Positions 40,621 through 49,753 of a stretch of DNA of 62,470 bases are shown in pieces. The position numbers were made by a program, and so were the translations under genes. The stretch is taken from the NCBI GenBank assembly GCA_937890765.1, contig CALADQ010000025.1, positions 1 to 62,470 on the forward strand, in the 5' to 3' direction. Every line of letters begins with the position of its first letter. The stretch's first letter is position 1. Under the pieces are notes generated by a model. It was given only the letters and a program-made list of their open reading frames with translations, was not told the DNA's origin and searched no databases. The stretch comes from an uncultured Candidatus Neoarthromitus sp. (GTDB taxonomy: Bacteria > Bacillota > Clostridia > Clostridiales > Clostridiaceae).

Positions 40621-42633
40621 TCAATTAAAACAAATAGTCTTATCAATATCATCTAATTTTTTTTGGAAATTATCATAAAATCTATAAACCTCATCGTCAT
40701 TTAATTCGTCCATGTACTCAATATCCTCTTTAACATTTCTCATTATGTCAATGTCTTCAATCACATCTGCAAAAACAAATCCTGTCTCACCATGTTGTCT
40801 ATATCCAAAAACATCTCCACTTCCTCTTATTCTTAAATCTTGCTCAGAAAGATAAAATCCATCGTTACTTTCAATAAGTGTAGATATTCTTTTCTTTGTA
40901 ACTTCATTCATAGAATTAGTAACTAAAACGCATAAACCTTCTTTAAAACCACGGCCAACTCGCCCTCTAATTTGATGAATTTGAGAAAGTCCAAATCGTT
41001 CTGCATTTTGTATAACCATTACAGTTGCATTTTCAACACTTATACCAACTTCAATAACGGTAGTGGAAATTAAAATGTGCGTGTGCCCATCTTTAAATTT
41101 TTGCATGACTTCATTTTTAGAATTATTATCCATTTTACCGTGAATTAAATCTATATTATATGAAGATAAAATTGAATTTTTAAATTCATCATAAAGAGAA
41201 TTGATGGATGTTAAATCAAGTTTTTCACTTTCTTCAATCAAAGGGGAAACCACATAACACTGCCCACCCTTTTCAATCTCTTCCATTAAAATTTTATATA
41301 TGGCTTCTCTATTTTCATTTTTTAAATGAATTGTTGTAATAGGCTTTCTGTTTTTTGGCAATTCTCTAATGGAAGATACATCCATCCCATTATAAATGTA
41401 AAGAAATAAAGTTCGTGGTATTGGCGTCGCCGTCATGACCAAAACATCACAATTTATTTCTCTACTTTTTGAAATTAATTTAGAACGCTGGCTAACTCCA
41501 AACCTATGTTGCTCATCAAAAACCACATATCCAAGTTTATGTATTTCAACATTGTCTTCTAAAATTGCGTGAGTTCCTATTAAGAGCAAAGGCTCTTCGC
41601 TTAAAAGCTCTTGCCTAATTATTTTTTTATCATTGTCCTTAACACTCCCTGAAAGTAACCTAACATTCAAATTAAATTTTTCAAAAAGCTCACAAGCTTC
41701 TTTAAAATGTTGCATCGCTAAAATTTCAGTTGGCACAATCATACAAGCTTTGTAACCATTCATCAGAACATTAAATATGGTGATGAACGCAACTATAGTT
41801 TTTCCAGAGCCAACATCACCTTGAAGCAATCTATTAACAGAAAAATTTCCTTTTTGCTCGATTAAAATTTGTTTAATAACTTTATTTTGGTCATTCGTCA
41901 AATCGAACTTCAACGATTCCTTGAACTTAATTAATTCTTCCGTATAAATTTTAAATTTAATTCCTTCACTTTTTAAATTCAATTTACTTTTTAGAAATTT
42001 CATTTTGAGCAAAAAATACATAAGCTCTTGATACTTAAACCTCTTAAAAGATTCGTTTAACAAAAATTTATTTTGGGGCAAATGAATATTTTTAATAGCA
42101 TCTTCCAAAGACAAAAGTCCCCTTCGCTTAACTATAACTTGTGGCAAATTTTCCTGAATTTTAATTGAACTCAAAATCGTATTTAATACATTTGACAAAT
42201 AATTATTTGAAATTCCTTTTATGGATTTATATTTTGGCAAAATTTCGTTATCATTATCTTTGATTTTCTCCGCATTCATAATCTCAACAAAATTTTTCAT
42301 TTCCTTCGCCGTTCCATAAACCCTATAAAAATTTCCCAAAACAAAATTATGTTTCATGTATGGACGATTAAAATAAACCAACTTAGCTAATCTTCCATTT
42401 TCATTTTTCATTTTTATAGTTGTTAAAATTAAATTTTTCCTAACGACAACATCTTTCAAAACTTCTACAACAACGCCTTCAAAAATATTTTTTCCAGAAC
42501 TTCCATTTAAAAATTCATATCCTTTAGGGAAAAACATAATCAAATCTTCTATCGTAGAAATTCCATTTTGATAAAATATATCTGCGTATTTTTTACCTAC
42601 ACCTTTAACACTTATAACGTCTTTGCAAATCAT
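40621..42633 (-). CDS. recG: ATP-dependent DNA helicase RecG
   Basis: A 670-residue RecG that remodels stalled replication forks and Holliday junctions. The N-terminal wedge OB-fold (about 1-150) starts ISVKGVGKKYADIFYQNGIS. Helicase motifs: Walker A RLLQGDVGSGKTIVAF, DEQH box VVFDEQHRFGVSQR, TATPIPRTL, ISTTVIEVGISVENA and QIRGRVGRG. Normal length. Follows asp23 and precedes rsmD by 10 bases. Confidence 0.97.
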   Translation of the reverse strand: MICKDVISVKGVGKKYADIFYQNGISTIEDLIMFFPKGYEFLNGSSGKNIFEGVVVEVLKDVVVRKNLILTTIKMKNENGRLAKLVYFNRPYMKHNFVLGNFYRVYGTAKEMKNFVEIMNAEKIKDNDNEILPKYKSIKGISNNYLSNVLNTILSSIKIQENLPQVIVKRRGLLSLEDAIKNIHLPQNKFLLNESFKRFKYQELMYFLLKMKFLKSKLNLKSEGIKFKIYTEELIKFKESLKFDLTNDQNKVIKQILIEQKGNFSVNRLLQGDVGSGKTIVAFITIFNVLMNGYKACMIVPTEILAMQHFKEACELFEKFNLNVRLLSGSVKDNDKKIIRQELLSEEPLLLIGTHAILEDNVEIHKLGYVVFDEQHRFGVSQRSKLISKSREINCDVLVMTATPIPRTLFLYIYNGMDVSSIRELPKNRKPITTIHLKNENREAIYKILMEEIEKGGQCYVVSPLIEESEKLDLTSINSLYDEFKNSILSSYNIDLIHGKMDNNSKNEVMQKFKDGHTHILISTTVIEVGISVENATVMVIQNAERFGLSQIHQIRGRVGRGFKEGLCVLVTNSMNEVTKKRISTLIESNDGFYLSEQDLRIRGSGDVFGYRQHGETGFVFADVIEDIDIMRNVKEDIEYMDELNDDEVYRFYDNFQKKLDDIDKTICFN

Positions 42634-42653
42634 AAAAAACCTTCAACAAATTT

Positions 42654-43004
42654 TTAATCTACAAGTTCAATACCTTGCACATTTACAGTTATAGAATTAA
42701 TTTGAACACCAATATAATTTTCAATATTTGACTTTATTTTTTGAATTATGTCATTAGCAATAACAGAAACTTTTATTCCATACTTTACGATGACGAAAAC
42801 ATCTATTTGCAATTTTTTATTTTCAACATTTACTTTAACACCATTGTTTATGTTACCATTCAAAACATTGTAAACTCCGTCTTTAACATTACAATTAGCT
42901 AAGCCAATTACTCCCTCACATTCCATTGTTGACATAGCAATTATTCCTTTTATTAATTCACTACTATAGAAGACTTTTCCTCTTAAAGTATCTATTTGCA
43001 ACAT
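42654..43004 (-). CDS. Asp23/Gls24 (DUF322) family protein, YloU-like
   Basis: A 116-residue Asp23-family protein, the short form found upstream of recG in Firmicutes (YloU of Bacillus). The family block is SSELIKGIIAMSTMECEGVI near the start, and VNVENKKLQIDVFVIVKYGI in the centre. Members are linked to cell-envelope homeostasis, but the role is not firmly known. First gene of the run to the left; divergent from rpmB. Confidence 0.9.
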   Translation of the reverse strand: MLQIDTLRGKVFYSSELIKGIIAMSTMECEGVIGLANCNVKDGVYNVLNGNINNGVKVNVENKKLQIDVFVIVKYGIKVSVIANDIIQKIKSNIENYIGVQINSITVNVQGIELVD

Positions 43005-43157
43005 AAAATGGCCTCCTATTTTTCTTTTCTGTCTTTTAAATATTTTATATTATTGGTATAATTAATTCAACAATATAGTTGTTGATTTTTTTATTATTTC
43101 ATGGTACGATTGAGTGTGTTTGTATGCTATAGTTAACGGGATGGAGGTGTAGTTAAG

Positions 43158-43349
43158 TTGTCTAAGAAATGTGAAGTTTGTGATAAGGGCGTAGTTTTTG
43201 GTGGTCAATATAGCCATTCACATCGTAGATCTAATAGGAAATGGACTCCTAACTTGAGAAAAGTTAAAGCTATTGTAAATAATTCTCCAAAAACTATAAA
43301 GGTTTGTACTAGATGTCTACGTTCTGGAAAAGTTCAAAGGTCTGTTTAA
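43158..43349 (+). CDS. rpmB: Ribosomal protein L28
   Basis: A 63-residue L28 with the zinc-binding Cys pairs (KCEVCDKG and KVCTRCLRSGKV), GGQYSHSHRRSNRKWTPNLR and the normal length. It begins at TTG 43158 with ATGGAGGTG upstream; no ATG is available. Alone between divergent asp23 and a terminator, as in Bacillus. Confidence 0.97.
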   Translation: MSKKCEVCDKGVVFGGQYSHSHRRSNRKWTPNLRKVKAIVNNSPKTIKVCTRCLRSGKVQRSV

Positions 43350-43353
43350 AAAT

Positions 43354-43391
43354 AAAAGTGTAACTAAATTTAAAAATTTAATTACACTTTT
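43354..43391 (+). terminator. Terminator of rpmB
   Basis: AAAAGTGTAA pairs with TTACACTTTT, extended by TAAATTT/AAATTTA inside; followed by TTTTTATTT. Confidence 0.8.
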
Positions 43392-43494
43392 TTATTTACA
43401 CACAATGCTACATAAAGAATTTTAACTGAAAAAATTTTTGAAACCTATTCAATTTATTGACGTATCAATAATAAAATTTCTCATTGTGATGATT

Positions 43495-44247
43495 TCAAAA
43501 ATCACACTCTCTAAACCCAAACTCATTTCTTTCACCTATTTGAGTATATAAGTTTTTCACATCTTTCCTCTTTCGTTTACTTATGTTTAATTTTTCACCA
43601 TCACTCATAACCACATAATCATAATTAATTTGTGAAATGTGATTGTAGTTTATCAAATAAGATTTATGTATCATGATGAAATCAAAATTTTCAACTTTTT
43701 CATACGTATCTAAAAATTTTCCATAAAAATAAAACGTTTCATCTTTGCATTTAACGATAATTTGTCTCTTAAAATTTCTAAAATAAATTATATCTTTAAT
43801 CCTCAAACGAATAGTTTGCTTTTGAGATTTGAAAGTGTAAAAATCATTTTGGTCAAAAACGTATTTATATATTACCGAAAAAATATTTCTGAAATCAGAA
43901 CGTTTAATCGATTTATTCAAAAATCCAAAAGGTCTTACATCAAACGTATCAACAAAATAATTATTGCCAACAGATATAAAAACAATTACGGGTTTATAAA
44001 TATTTTTAATTTTATTTGCTAACTCAATTCCTCCGATGATTGGCATTTGTATATCTATGAATATAACATCAAATCTCTCACCGTTTTGTATACGTTGTAA
44101 AATTTCCAATTCAGAAGAAAACATATGAGCTTCAAGCTGTCCATAATTATTTTCATTTTTTATTTCAATAAAATATTGATTTAATTTGTTGAGAAAAACA
44201 ACATCATCATCACAAAAGCCAATTTTGAAAATTTTTTTCACCCCCAA
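43495..44247 (-). CDS. LytTR-type response regulator (AgrA-like), orphan
   Basis: A 250-residue two-domain regulator. The receiver domain covers about residues 1-125, with the acidic pair in GFCDDDVVFLNKL and the phospho-accepting Asp in VIFIDIQMPIIGGIELA. The LytTR DNA-binding domain occupies about 140-240 (IIYFRNFKRQIIVKCKDETF, MIHKSYLINYNHISQINYDY and LNISKRKRKDV). LytTR regulators control virulence, quorum sensing and bacteriocin genes. No sensor kinase or agrB/agrD lies next to it. The start is TTG 44247 or GTG 44241; neither has a strong ribosome site. Flanked on the right by 220 bases of very AT-rich DNA in which I see nothing else. Confidence 0.87.
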   Translation of the reverse strand: MGVKKIFKIGFCDDDVVFLNKLNQYFIEIKNENNYGQLEAHMFSSELEILQRIQNGERFDVIFIDIQMPIIGGIELANKIKNIYKPVIVFISVGNNYFVDTFDVRPFGFLNKSIKRSDFRNIFSVIYKYVFDQNDFYTFKSQKQTIRLRIKDIIYFRNFKRQIIVKCKDETFYFYGKFLDTYEKVENFDFIMIHKSYLINYNHISQINYDYVVMSDGEKLNISKRKRKDVKNLYTQIGERNEFGFRECDF

Positions 44248-44444
44248 TTAAATTCAATCTATTAAAAACTTGTTTTAATATCCTCAAACAATTCTATATC
44301 AATGAGAATTTTTTCTCAATATTTTAACGATAATTTATTGATTTAATTAAAAATTTTTTATAAATTTTGTTTGCTTTTGAACAATTCAAACAAATTAAAT
44401 TTATATTTTCAATATTTTTTAATTTTATAGATAAAAAATTAAAT

Positions 44445-44474
44445 AAAGAGAGGAAAATTCCTTTCACTCTCTTT
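44445..44474 (-). terminator. Terminator of the TipAS-like gene
   Basis: AAAGAGAG pairs with CTCTCTTT around the stop codon; followed on the minus strand by ATTTAATTTTTTAT. Confidence 0.6.
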
Positions 44475-44796
44475 ACTTAGAAGTTCTGTTATCACAAAAA
44501 TAATAAATCGCTTTGCGAAGAAATTCAGGCATCTTATCTCCATAATTTTTCACCAATATATCTGTAAAATCAGAATTAAATTCATAAACCTCACCCAATC
44601 CCCTAAACATTTCAATTGAACAATCGTAAAATTTATTCATCCATTCAAAAAGATTATTTATTTGTATTTGAATATAGTCGTCATCAAAATTTTTAACTCC
44701 AATGCTGTTTGAAACGTTTGAAAAAATTTCATCCCTCAATCTTTGCTCCTTAACAAAATCTTCTTTAGTCAAATTCGTACAATCTATTTTTTCCAT
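44473..44796 (-). CDS. Stand-alone TipAS-like domain protein
   Basis: A protein of about 107 residues resembling the TipAS drug-binding domain of MerR-type regulators such as TipAL and Mta. The C-terminal pattern FEWMNKFYDCSIEMFRGLGE followed by VYEFNSDFTDILVKNYGD and FLRKAIYYFC matches the helical globin-like fold whose first half is often disordered. In Streptomyces TipAS traps thiopeptide antibiotics, a form of resistance. There is no MerR DNA-binding part, so it could sequester a ligand directly. I prefer ATG 44796 (MEKIDCTNLTKEDF), with GGTGAG upstream, over ATG 44808. Single gene. Confidence 0.6.
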   Translation of the reverse strand: MEKIDCTNLTKEDFVKEQRLRDEIFSNVSNSIGVKNFDDDYIQIQINNLFEWMNKFYDCSIEMFRGLGEVYEFNSDFTDILVKNYGDKMPEFLRKAIYYFCDNRTSK

Positions 44797-44904
44797 AAAC
44801 TCACCCATAAAATTAATTATATAATATTTTTATAAAATCTTATGTAAATTTTACATTTTAAGCAACACGAAAATCAAATTTATATTTTAAATTATAACAA
44901 TACA

Positions 44905-44936
44905 AAAAAGAAGCAATCTTTAGATCGCCTCTTTTT
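44905..44936 (-). terminator. Terminator, probably for the era operon
   Basis: A 15-bp stem (44905-44919 with 44922-44936, two G-U pairs) followed by TTTTTTG on the minus strand. It lies 155 bases beyond the era stop; the 44940-45092 interval between has no gene. Confidence 0.7.
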
Positions 44937-45092
44937 AATTTAAAATCTATATTTGAAATCATAAAACTTCTTATAACACTTTAAGTTTTTAATATTTCTA
45001 AATACTCGCTTTGTATTCATGTATGAAATTCATTTTAATTTTTTTAACGCAGAAAATCTTTAATATATATCTTACTTTTTCAAAAAAACTTC

Positions 45093-45977
45093 TTACCTAT
45101 ATCCAAGAGTCTTCAAATAATTATTATTATCTCTCCAATTTTTACGTACCTTAACCCATAATCTTATGTGAACTTTACCATTTAAAAATTTTTCAATATC
45201 TTGTCTAGAATACATTGAAATTTTTTTTAACATTTCTCCATTTCTTCCAATTATAATCGGTTTGTGCGTATCTTTTTCGCAAAATATATTTCCTTCAATG
45301 TTATATTTATTTTCAGATTCATTATAAAACATTGAGAATATCTCAACACCTACACCATGAGGAATTTCATCCCTAAGTAATTTTAAAATTTTTTCCCTAA
45401 CTATTTCTGAAACAAAAAATCTTTCATGATTAGTAGCCGTTTGCAAATCATCATAATACTTCGGTCCTTCTGGTATGTATCTTAAAACTATCTCTAATAA
45501 TTTTCCCAAGTTTTTTCCACTCATTGCTGAAACAGGTATATACTCATCAAAATTAAAAACATTTCTATATTTATCAAGCATCTCCATAACTTGTGAAACA
45601 TTCATCTCATCAACTTTATTAAGTACAAAAATTTTAACGCTCTTTCTACTATTTATTTTTTCCAATATCTCTAATTCTGATTTAGGAATTTCCCTTCTAA
45701 AATTTGCAACAAACAATATAACATCTACATCAACTAATACTTCTGAAATTGATTTAATCATAAATTCACCCAGTTTATGTTTTGGATCATGATATCCAGG
45801 TGTATCTGTAAAAATTATTTGATAATCATCATGATTTAAAATTCCAACAACATTACTCCTAGTAGTTTGTGGCTTACTCGAAACTATACTTAATTTTTGA
45901 TTTATAAGAGCATTTAATAATGTAGATTTACCTACATTTGCTCTCCCAACTATACCAACAAATCCAGACTTATACAT
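45093..45977 (-). CDS. era: GTPase Era
   Basis: A 294-residue Era that binds 16S rRNA and helps 30S assembly. G1 GIVGRANVGKSTLLNALI, G3 DTPGYHDP, G4 LNKVDE (NKVD), and a C-terminal KH domain with the IIIGRNGEMLKKIS loop. Last gene of the yqfC-yqfD-pgpH-ybeY-dgkA-cdd-era operon, 17 bases after cdd. Confidence 0.97.
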   Translation of the reverse strand: MYKSGFVGIVGRANVGKSTLLNALINQKLSIVSSKPQTTRSNVVGILNHDDYQIIFTDTPGYHDPKHKLGEFMIKSISEVLVDVDVILFVANFRREIPKSELEILEKINSRKSVKIFVLNKVDEMNVSQVMEMLDKYRNVFNFDEYIPVSAMSGKNLGKLLEIVLRYIPEGPKYYDDLQTATNHERFFVSEIVREKILKLLRDEIPHGVGVEIFSMFYNESENKYNIEGNIFCEKDTHKPIIIGRNGEMLKKISMYSRQDIEKFLNGKVHIRLWVKVRKNWRDNNNYLKTLGYR

Positions 45978-45993
45978 AACTACATCACTCTCA

Positions 45994-46419
45994 CTAAACT
46001 AAATCTTTTTTACTAAAACCAAATGGATTTATATCTTTCAACTTATGAACTTGAAAAAATTCTCTACTTTTTGCGACTATAACAGGTATATTGTCATCTT
46101 TCGCAAATTCAATTATAACCTGTCTGCATATTCCACATGGATATGTGAATTCTTGAAAAGATCCAAATACACAAACTGCTTGGATAATTTTCATTCCCTC
46201 ACTTACTGCTTTAAATATTGCAGTTCTTTCAGCACAATTCGTCGCACCAAAAGAAGCATTTTCAATATTACAACCTGAATAAATTTTACCATTTTCAAAT
46301 AAAATGCTTGCCCCAACTTTAAATTTGGAATAAGGAGAGTAAGCAAATTCCCTAACATTAATAGCTTCGTCTATCATATCTTTTAAAATATCATTATTAA
46401 TCAATTTAAAAACTCCCAT
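45994..46419 (-). CDS. cdd: Cytidine deaminase
   Basis: A 141-residue (or 136 from TTG 46404) homotetrameric cytidine deaminase. The zinc site is CNIENASFGATNCAERTAIF (Cys and catalytic Glu) and YPCGICRQVIIEF (Cys pair). It deaminates cytidine and deoxycytidine in pyrimidine salvage. GGGAG lies eight bases before TTG 46404, so translation may start there (MINNDILKDM) rather than at ATG 46419, which touches the stop of the preceding gene. Confidence 0.95.
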   Translation of the reverse strand: MGVFKLINNDILKDMIDEAINVREFAYSPYSKFKVGASILFENGKIYSGCNIENASFGATNCAERTAIFKAVSEGMKIIQAVCVFGSFQEFTYPCGICRQVIIEFAKDDNIPVIVAKSREFFQVHKLKDINPFGFSKKDLV

Positions 46420-47127
46420 TTACAAAAATATTTTCAATATTATAATCGTTAAAACTGTGCCTAAAACCGCACCAAAAATAACTTCTTTTAAACTATGTAC
46501 TCCAGTGTCTACTCTGCTTTGCGCAACAATAAATGCCATAAAAAAACTAAGTCCAATTATAATCGGTTCACTTGCAATAAAGGAAATGATTGTAGCAATT
46601 GAAAAAGATATTGTGCTATGCCCACTCGGCATACCTCCCCTTAAAGGAGTTCCTTCACCATATATAGCTTTAGTTATAACAGTAACAATCATAACCATTA
46701 CTAGTATAACAAATGCCATATATGGATTACTTTGCTTAATTTTGTTTATAACTTCAAAACTAAAATTATTAATCTTATCCCAAAATATTAAATACCCAAT
46801 AAAAACAGAATTTATAGCCGTAAGCAAAACAGCACCCGCAGAAATATTTTTTGCAATTTTAGCAAGCGGGTGGTAATAATTTGTCGTTGCATCAATCGCC
46901 GTTTCAATTGCAGTATTAACAAGTTCTGCAAAAATTACAAGAGTTATTGTGAGAGCTAGTATTATTAATTCTATTTTTGTTATGTCGTAAAAAAGTGATG
47001 CGCTCATAACAACAAGTGCTACAAACAAATGTATTTTTATATTCAGCTGAGTTCTTACAGCATGCAAAATACCCGATATAGAATTGTTAAAACTATCAAC
47101 TATCTTTTTTACTTTAATTTTTTCCAT
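46420..47127 (-). CDS. dgkA: Fused undecaprenol/diacylglycerol kinase (DgkA) and PAP2 phosphatase
   Basis: A 235-residue membrane fusion. Residues 1-120 are a DgkA-type kinase, with the active-site block IFAELVNTAIETAIDATTNY and HPLAKIAKNISAGAVLL. Residues 135-235 are a PAP2 phosphatase: GMPSGHSTISFSIAT and RVDTGVHSLKEVIFGAVLG carry the catalytic His residues. The kinase phosphorylates undecaprenol (or diacylglycerol) and the phosphatase acts in the opposite direction on lipid phosphates, so one protein holds both activities. This fusion is seen in other Clostridia. Between ybeY and cdd. Confidence 0.93.
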   Translation of the reverse strand: MEKIKVKKIVDSFNNSISGILHAVRTQLNIKIHLFVALVVMSASLFYDITKIELIILALTITLVIFAELVNTAIETAIDATTNYYHPLAKIAKNISAGAVLLTAINSVFIGYLIFWDKINNFSFEVINKIKQSNPYMAFVILVMVMIVTVITKAIYGEGTPLRGGMPSGHSTISFSIATIISFIASEPIIIGLSFFMAFIVAQSRVDTGVHSLKEVIFGAVLGTVLTIIILKIFL

Positions 47128-47136
47128 CCTCCTTGA

Positions 47137-47640
47137 TTATTTAAAAATACCTAGATGCTTAACAATTTGTTTTTCTCGATTTCTCATATTTGTTTTGTCA
47201 TCATCATCTAAGTGATCATATCCAAGTAAATGTAAAAGGGAATGTATTAATAAATAAATTATCTCCCTATCAAATGAATGAGCATACTCAATACTTTGTT
47301 CTCTCGCTTTTTCCAAAGAAATCAAAACGTCGCCCAACAACAACCTTCCTTCATTTAAATCATAATCTTTAAATTTAAAATTCTCATACTGATTTTTAAA
47401 AACTTTTCCTTTTTCATAATGCAAAAGTGGAAAAGATAAACAATCAGTTTCCTTATCTATTCCACGACTTTTAAAATTAGTTTCCTTTATCATTTCATTG
47501 TTAACTAAAAATATATTTACCTCATAATCAATACTAACTTGCTCGACTTCAAAAACATATTTTGTTACATCAATTATAAATTTTTCTAAATCAAGCATAA
47601 CTGAAACAGAGTCCTGACAATTTTCAAAATTTATTTCCAA
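47137..47640 (-). CDS. ybeY: Endoribonuclease YbeY
   Basis: A 167-residue YbeY metal-dependent endoribonuclease for rRNA maturation and ribosome quality control. The zinc motif is LIHSLLHLLGYDHLDDDD (H-x3-H-x5-H), preceded by ETDCLSFPL and LLLGDVLISLEKA, both typical. Position between pgpH and dgkA is the standard Firmicutes order. Confidence 0.96.
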   Translation of the reverse strand: MEINFENCQDSVSVMLDLEKFIIDVTKYVFEVEQVSIDYEVNIFLVNNEMIKETNFKSRGIDKETDCLSFPLLHYEKGKVFKNQYENFKFKDYDLNEGRLLLGDVLISLEKAREQSIEYAHSFDREIIYLLIHSLLHLLGYDHLDDDDKTNMRNREKQIVKHLGIFK

Positions 47641-47649
47641 TTTAATCTC

Positions 47650-49716
47650 CTAACTTTCCTTATCGTCCTGTTTATTTTCATCTTTTGGATACTCAATTCT
47701 CTCGTGATATATTCCCTTTAAAGTTTTGAGGAAAGATTGTTTAATAACTTCTATATCTTTAAATGATATAGGACTATTTTTCAACTGTCCATCCCTTATT
47801 TTGTCATCAACAATATTTTCAATTACCTTTTTTATATTTTCTTGAGTAGGTTCGCTTAAAGATCTTACAGCTGCTTCCACACTATCCGCGAACATCAATA
47901 TAGTAACCTCTTTAGTTTTAGGAAGCTCTCCTCCATATCTAAAATCTTTTTCATTTACAGTTTCAGGATTTGGAGAATTATTTTTCATTGTTAAATAAAA
48001 ATATTTCGCTAAAGTGTTTGCGTGATGTCCTTCTATTGCATGTTCAACAAATTTAGGCAAACCATACTTCCTTGAAAGTTCAATTCCATACTTCACATGA
48101 GAAAAAATTATGTTAGCACTTGTTAGCGGCTCAAGTCTGTCGTGAGGATTTTTATTTCCAACTTGATTCTCTCTGAAAAAATATGGCCTTCCTGTTTTAC
48201 CAATATCATGATAATACGCCGAAACTCTCGTCAAAAGAGAATTGGCTCCTATTGCATCGCTTGCAGCTTCTGCCAAATTCGCAACCATCAAACTATGATT
48301 ATAAGTTCCTGGTGCTTCAACAACTAATTTTTTCAAAAGAGGATGCTCAGGATTTATTAATTCCAACAACTTCATTGAAGTAACTATATTAAACATGTTT
48401 TCAAATATGGGCAATATTCCCGCAACAATAATAGCTGAAAGTATTCCACTAAAAAATGCAAAGACTAAATCTAAAAATACAGATGCCTTAACATTTCCAA
48501 TTATAAAAGTAATTGTGATTAGAACACTTACGTTTATTATACCAAACCAAATGGAAAGTTTTAAGAAATGAATTCTACTTTTGAGTCTTTTGAGAAAAAG
48601 CGTACCTAAAACAACATTAAACAAACTTATAAATACCACAAGTATATTAAATTTTGTTATCACTCCAATTAAAACTAAAGTCATTAAATTTGTCATAAGT
48701 GAAACTTTGTTGTTTATAAGTGCCGTAATAGCTAGAGGGCCTAAAGCAAATGGAACTATGTATATGTACTCTTCACCTATAATTCTTACAAGAACTAAAA
48801 CTAAAAATTTTACAATCATAATAACATTTAAAAGATTCACATCTTTCATACATTCTTTTTGATATTTTTTGTAATACAAATACTCAATTATAAAAGTCAA
48901 AAGCACAAGTGCGAGTATAGAAAAATTTAAACTCCAATTTACGTTTGAGCTTTTCAACAAACCCAAACTATCCAAAATTGAAATATGACTTTCGTTAACT
49001 ACATCGCCAGGCTCTATAATTATTTGGTCTTTCTTAACTATAACAGGTGAAACATTTTTTGCTGCCTCTTCTCTTTTTTGTTCAGTTTTCTCTTGGTCAT
49101 AAAAGAAATTTGGTTTTATCATGGACAAAACTAAATTGAAAGAAATATCTCTAAAGGTGTCTTTGTCCACAGATTTATTTATTTCTTCCCGAGTAAAAGA
49201 CTTAACGTTCTCTATGTCACTTAAATTTCCTTCTTCAATTTTAAGCTCATATACTTTATTTATAACATTACTTATAAATCTTTCATAAGAATTCAAATCA
49301 TTAATGTTAAGTAAGATGATTGTTTTATAATCGTCCACACCTAAATTTAATCCATAACTTTTATTTAAATCTGCAAAAACAGAATCTGCAATTATCTGAT
49401 AATTTTTAAGCTCATAAATCTCTTTAAATAATTTTTCAATTTTTTCTAGTACGTCATAACGCACTTCTTTTCTGTGATTAAATTGAGCCGCAACTTCATC
49501 GACAGCCGCTTTAATTCGATTTTCTGTTGAAAATTTATCTTGAGTTTCACGAGGTGCCTTAATCCTGTATTGAGAAACTTCTCCTAATTTCAAATCGTAT
49601 CGTCTTTCTAAAGTTGAAGATAACACAACCATAAATGTAAAAAATATAATTATCGAAAGCATTACGTAATTTTTATATTTGATAAAAGCATCAATAAATT
49701 TTTTGAACTTCAACAA
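47650..49716 (-). CDS. pgpH: Cyclic-di-AMP phosphodiesterase PgpH (7TMR-HD family)
   Basis: A 688-residue membrane HD-domain protein. It has an N-terminal helix (about 13-31), an extracellular 7TMR-HDED domain of about 230 residues, seven membrane helices (about 270-470), and a C-terminal HDIG hydrolase domain with EAPGTYNHSLMVANLAEAAS, SAYYHDIGKTGRPYFF, VEHAIEGHHANTL and MFADSVEAAVRS. PgpH degrades c-di-AMP, which controls potassium and cell-wall homeostasis. Ends with a short acidic tail. Between yqfD and ybeY, the usual order. Confidence 0.95.
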   Translation of the reverse strand: MLKFKKFIDAFIKYKNYVMLSIIIFFTFMVVLSSTLERRYDLKLGEVSQYRIKAPRETQDKFSTENRIKAAVDEVAAQFNHRKEVRYDVLEKIEKLFKEIYELKNYQIIADSVFADLNKSYGLNLGVDDYKTIILLNINDLNSYERFISNVINKVYELKIEEGNLSDIENVKSFTREEINKSVDKDTFRDISFNLVLSMIKPNFFYDQEKTEQKREEAAKNVSPVIVKKDQIIIEPGDVVNESHISILDSLGLLKSSNVNWSLNFSILALVLLTFIIEYLYYKKYQKECMKDVNLLNVIMIVKFLVLVLVRIIGEEYIYIVPFALGPLAITALINNKVSLMTNLMTLVLIGVITKFNILVVFISLFNVVLGTLFLKRLKSRIHFLKLSIWFGIINVSVLITITFIIGNVKASVFLDLVFAFFSGILSAIIVAGILPIFENMFNIVTSMKLLELINPEHPLLKKLVVEAPGTYNHSLMVANLAEAASDAIGANSLLTRVSAYYHDIGKTGRPYFFRENQVGNKNPHDRLEPLTSANIIFSHVKYGIELSRKYGLPKFVEHAIEGHHANTLAKYFYLTMKNNSPNPETVNEKDFRYGGELPKTKEVTILMFADSVEAAVRSLSEPTQENIKKVIENIVDDKIRDGQLKNSPISFKDIEVIKQSFLKTLKGIYHERIEYPKDENKQDDKES

Positions 49717-49753
49717 ACCACCCCTAAAAAAATTTTTTTAGAAATCATCAAAC

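Noticed and set aside
43495..44440. An agr-type quorum-sensing locus
   Set aside because: No agrB, agrD or histidine kinase adjoins the LytTR regulator.
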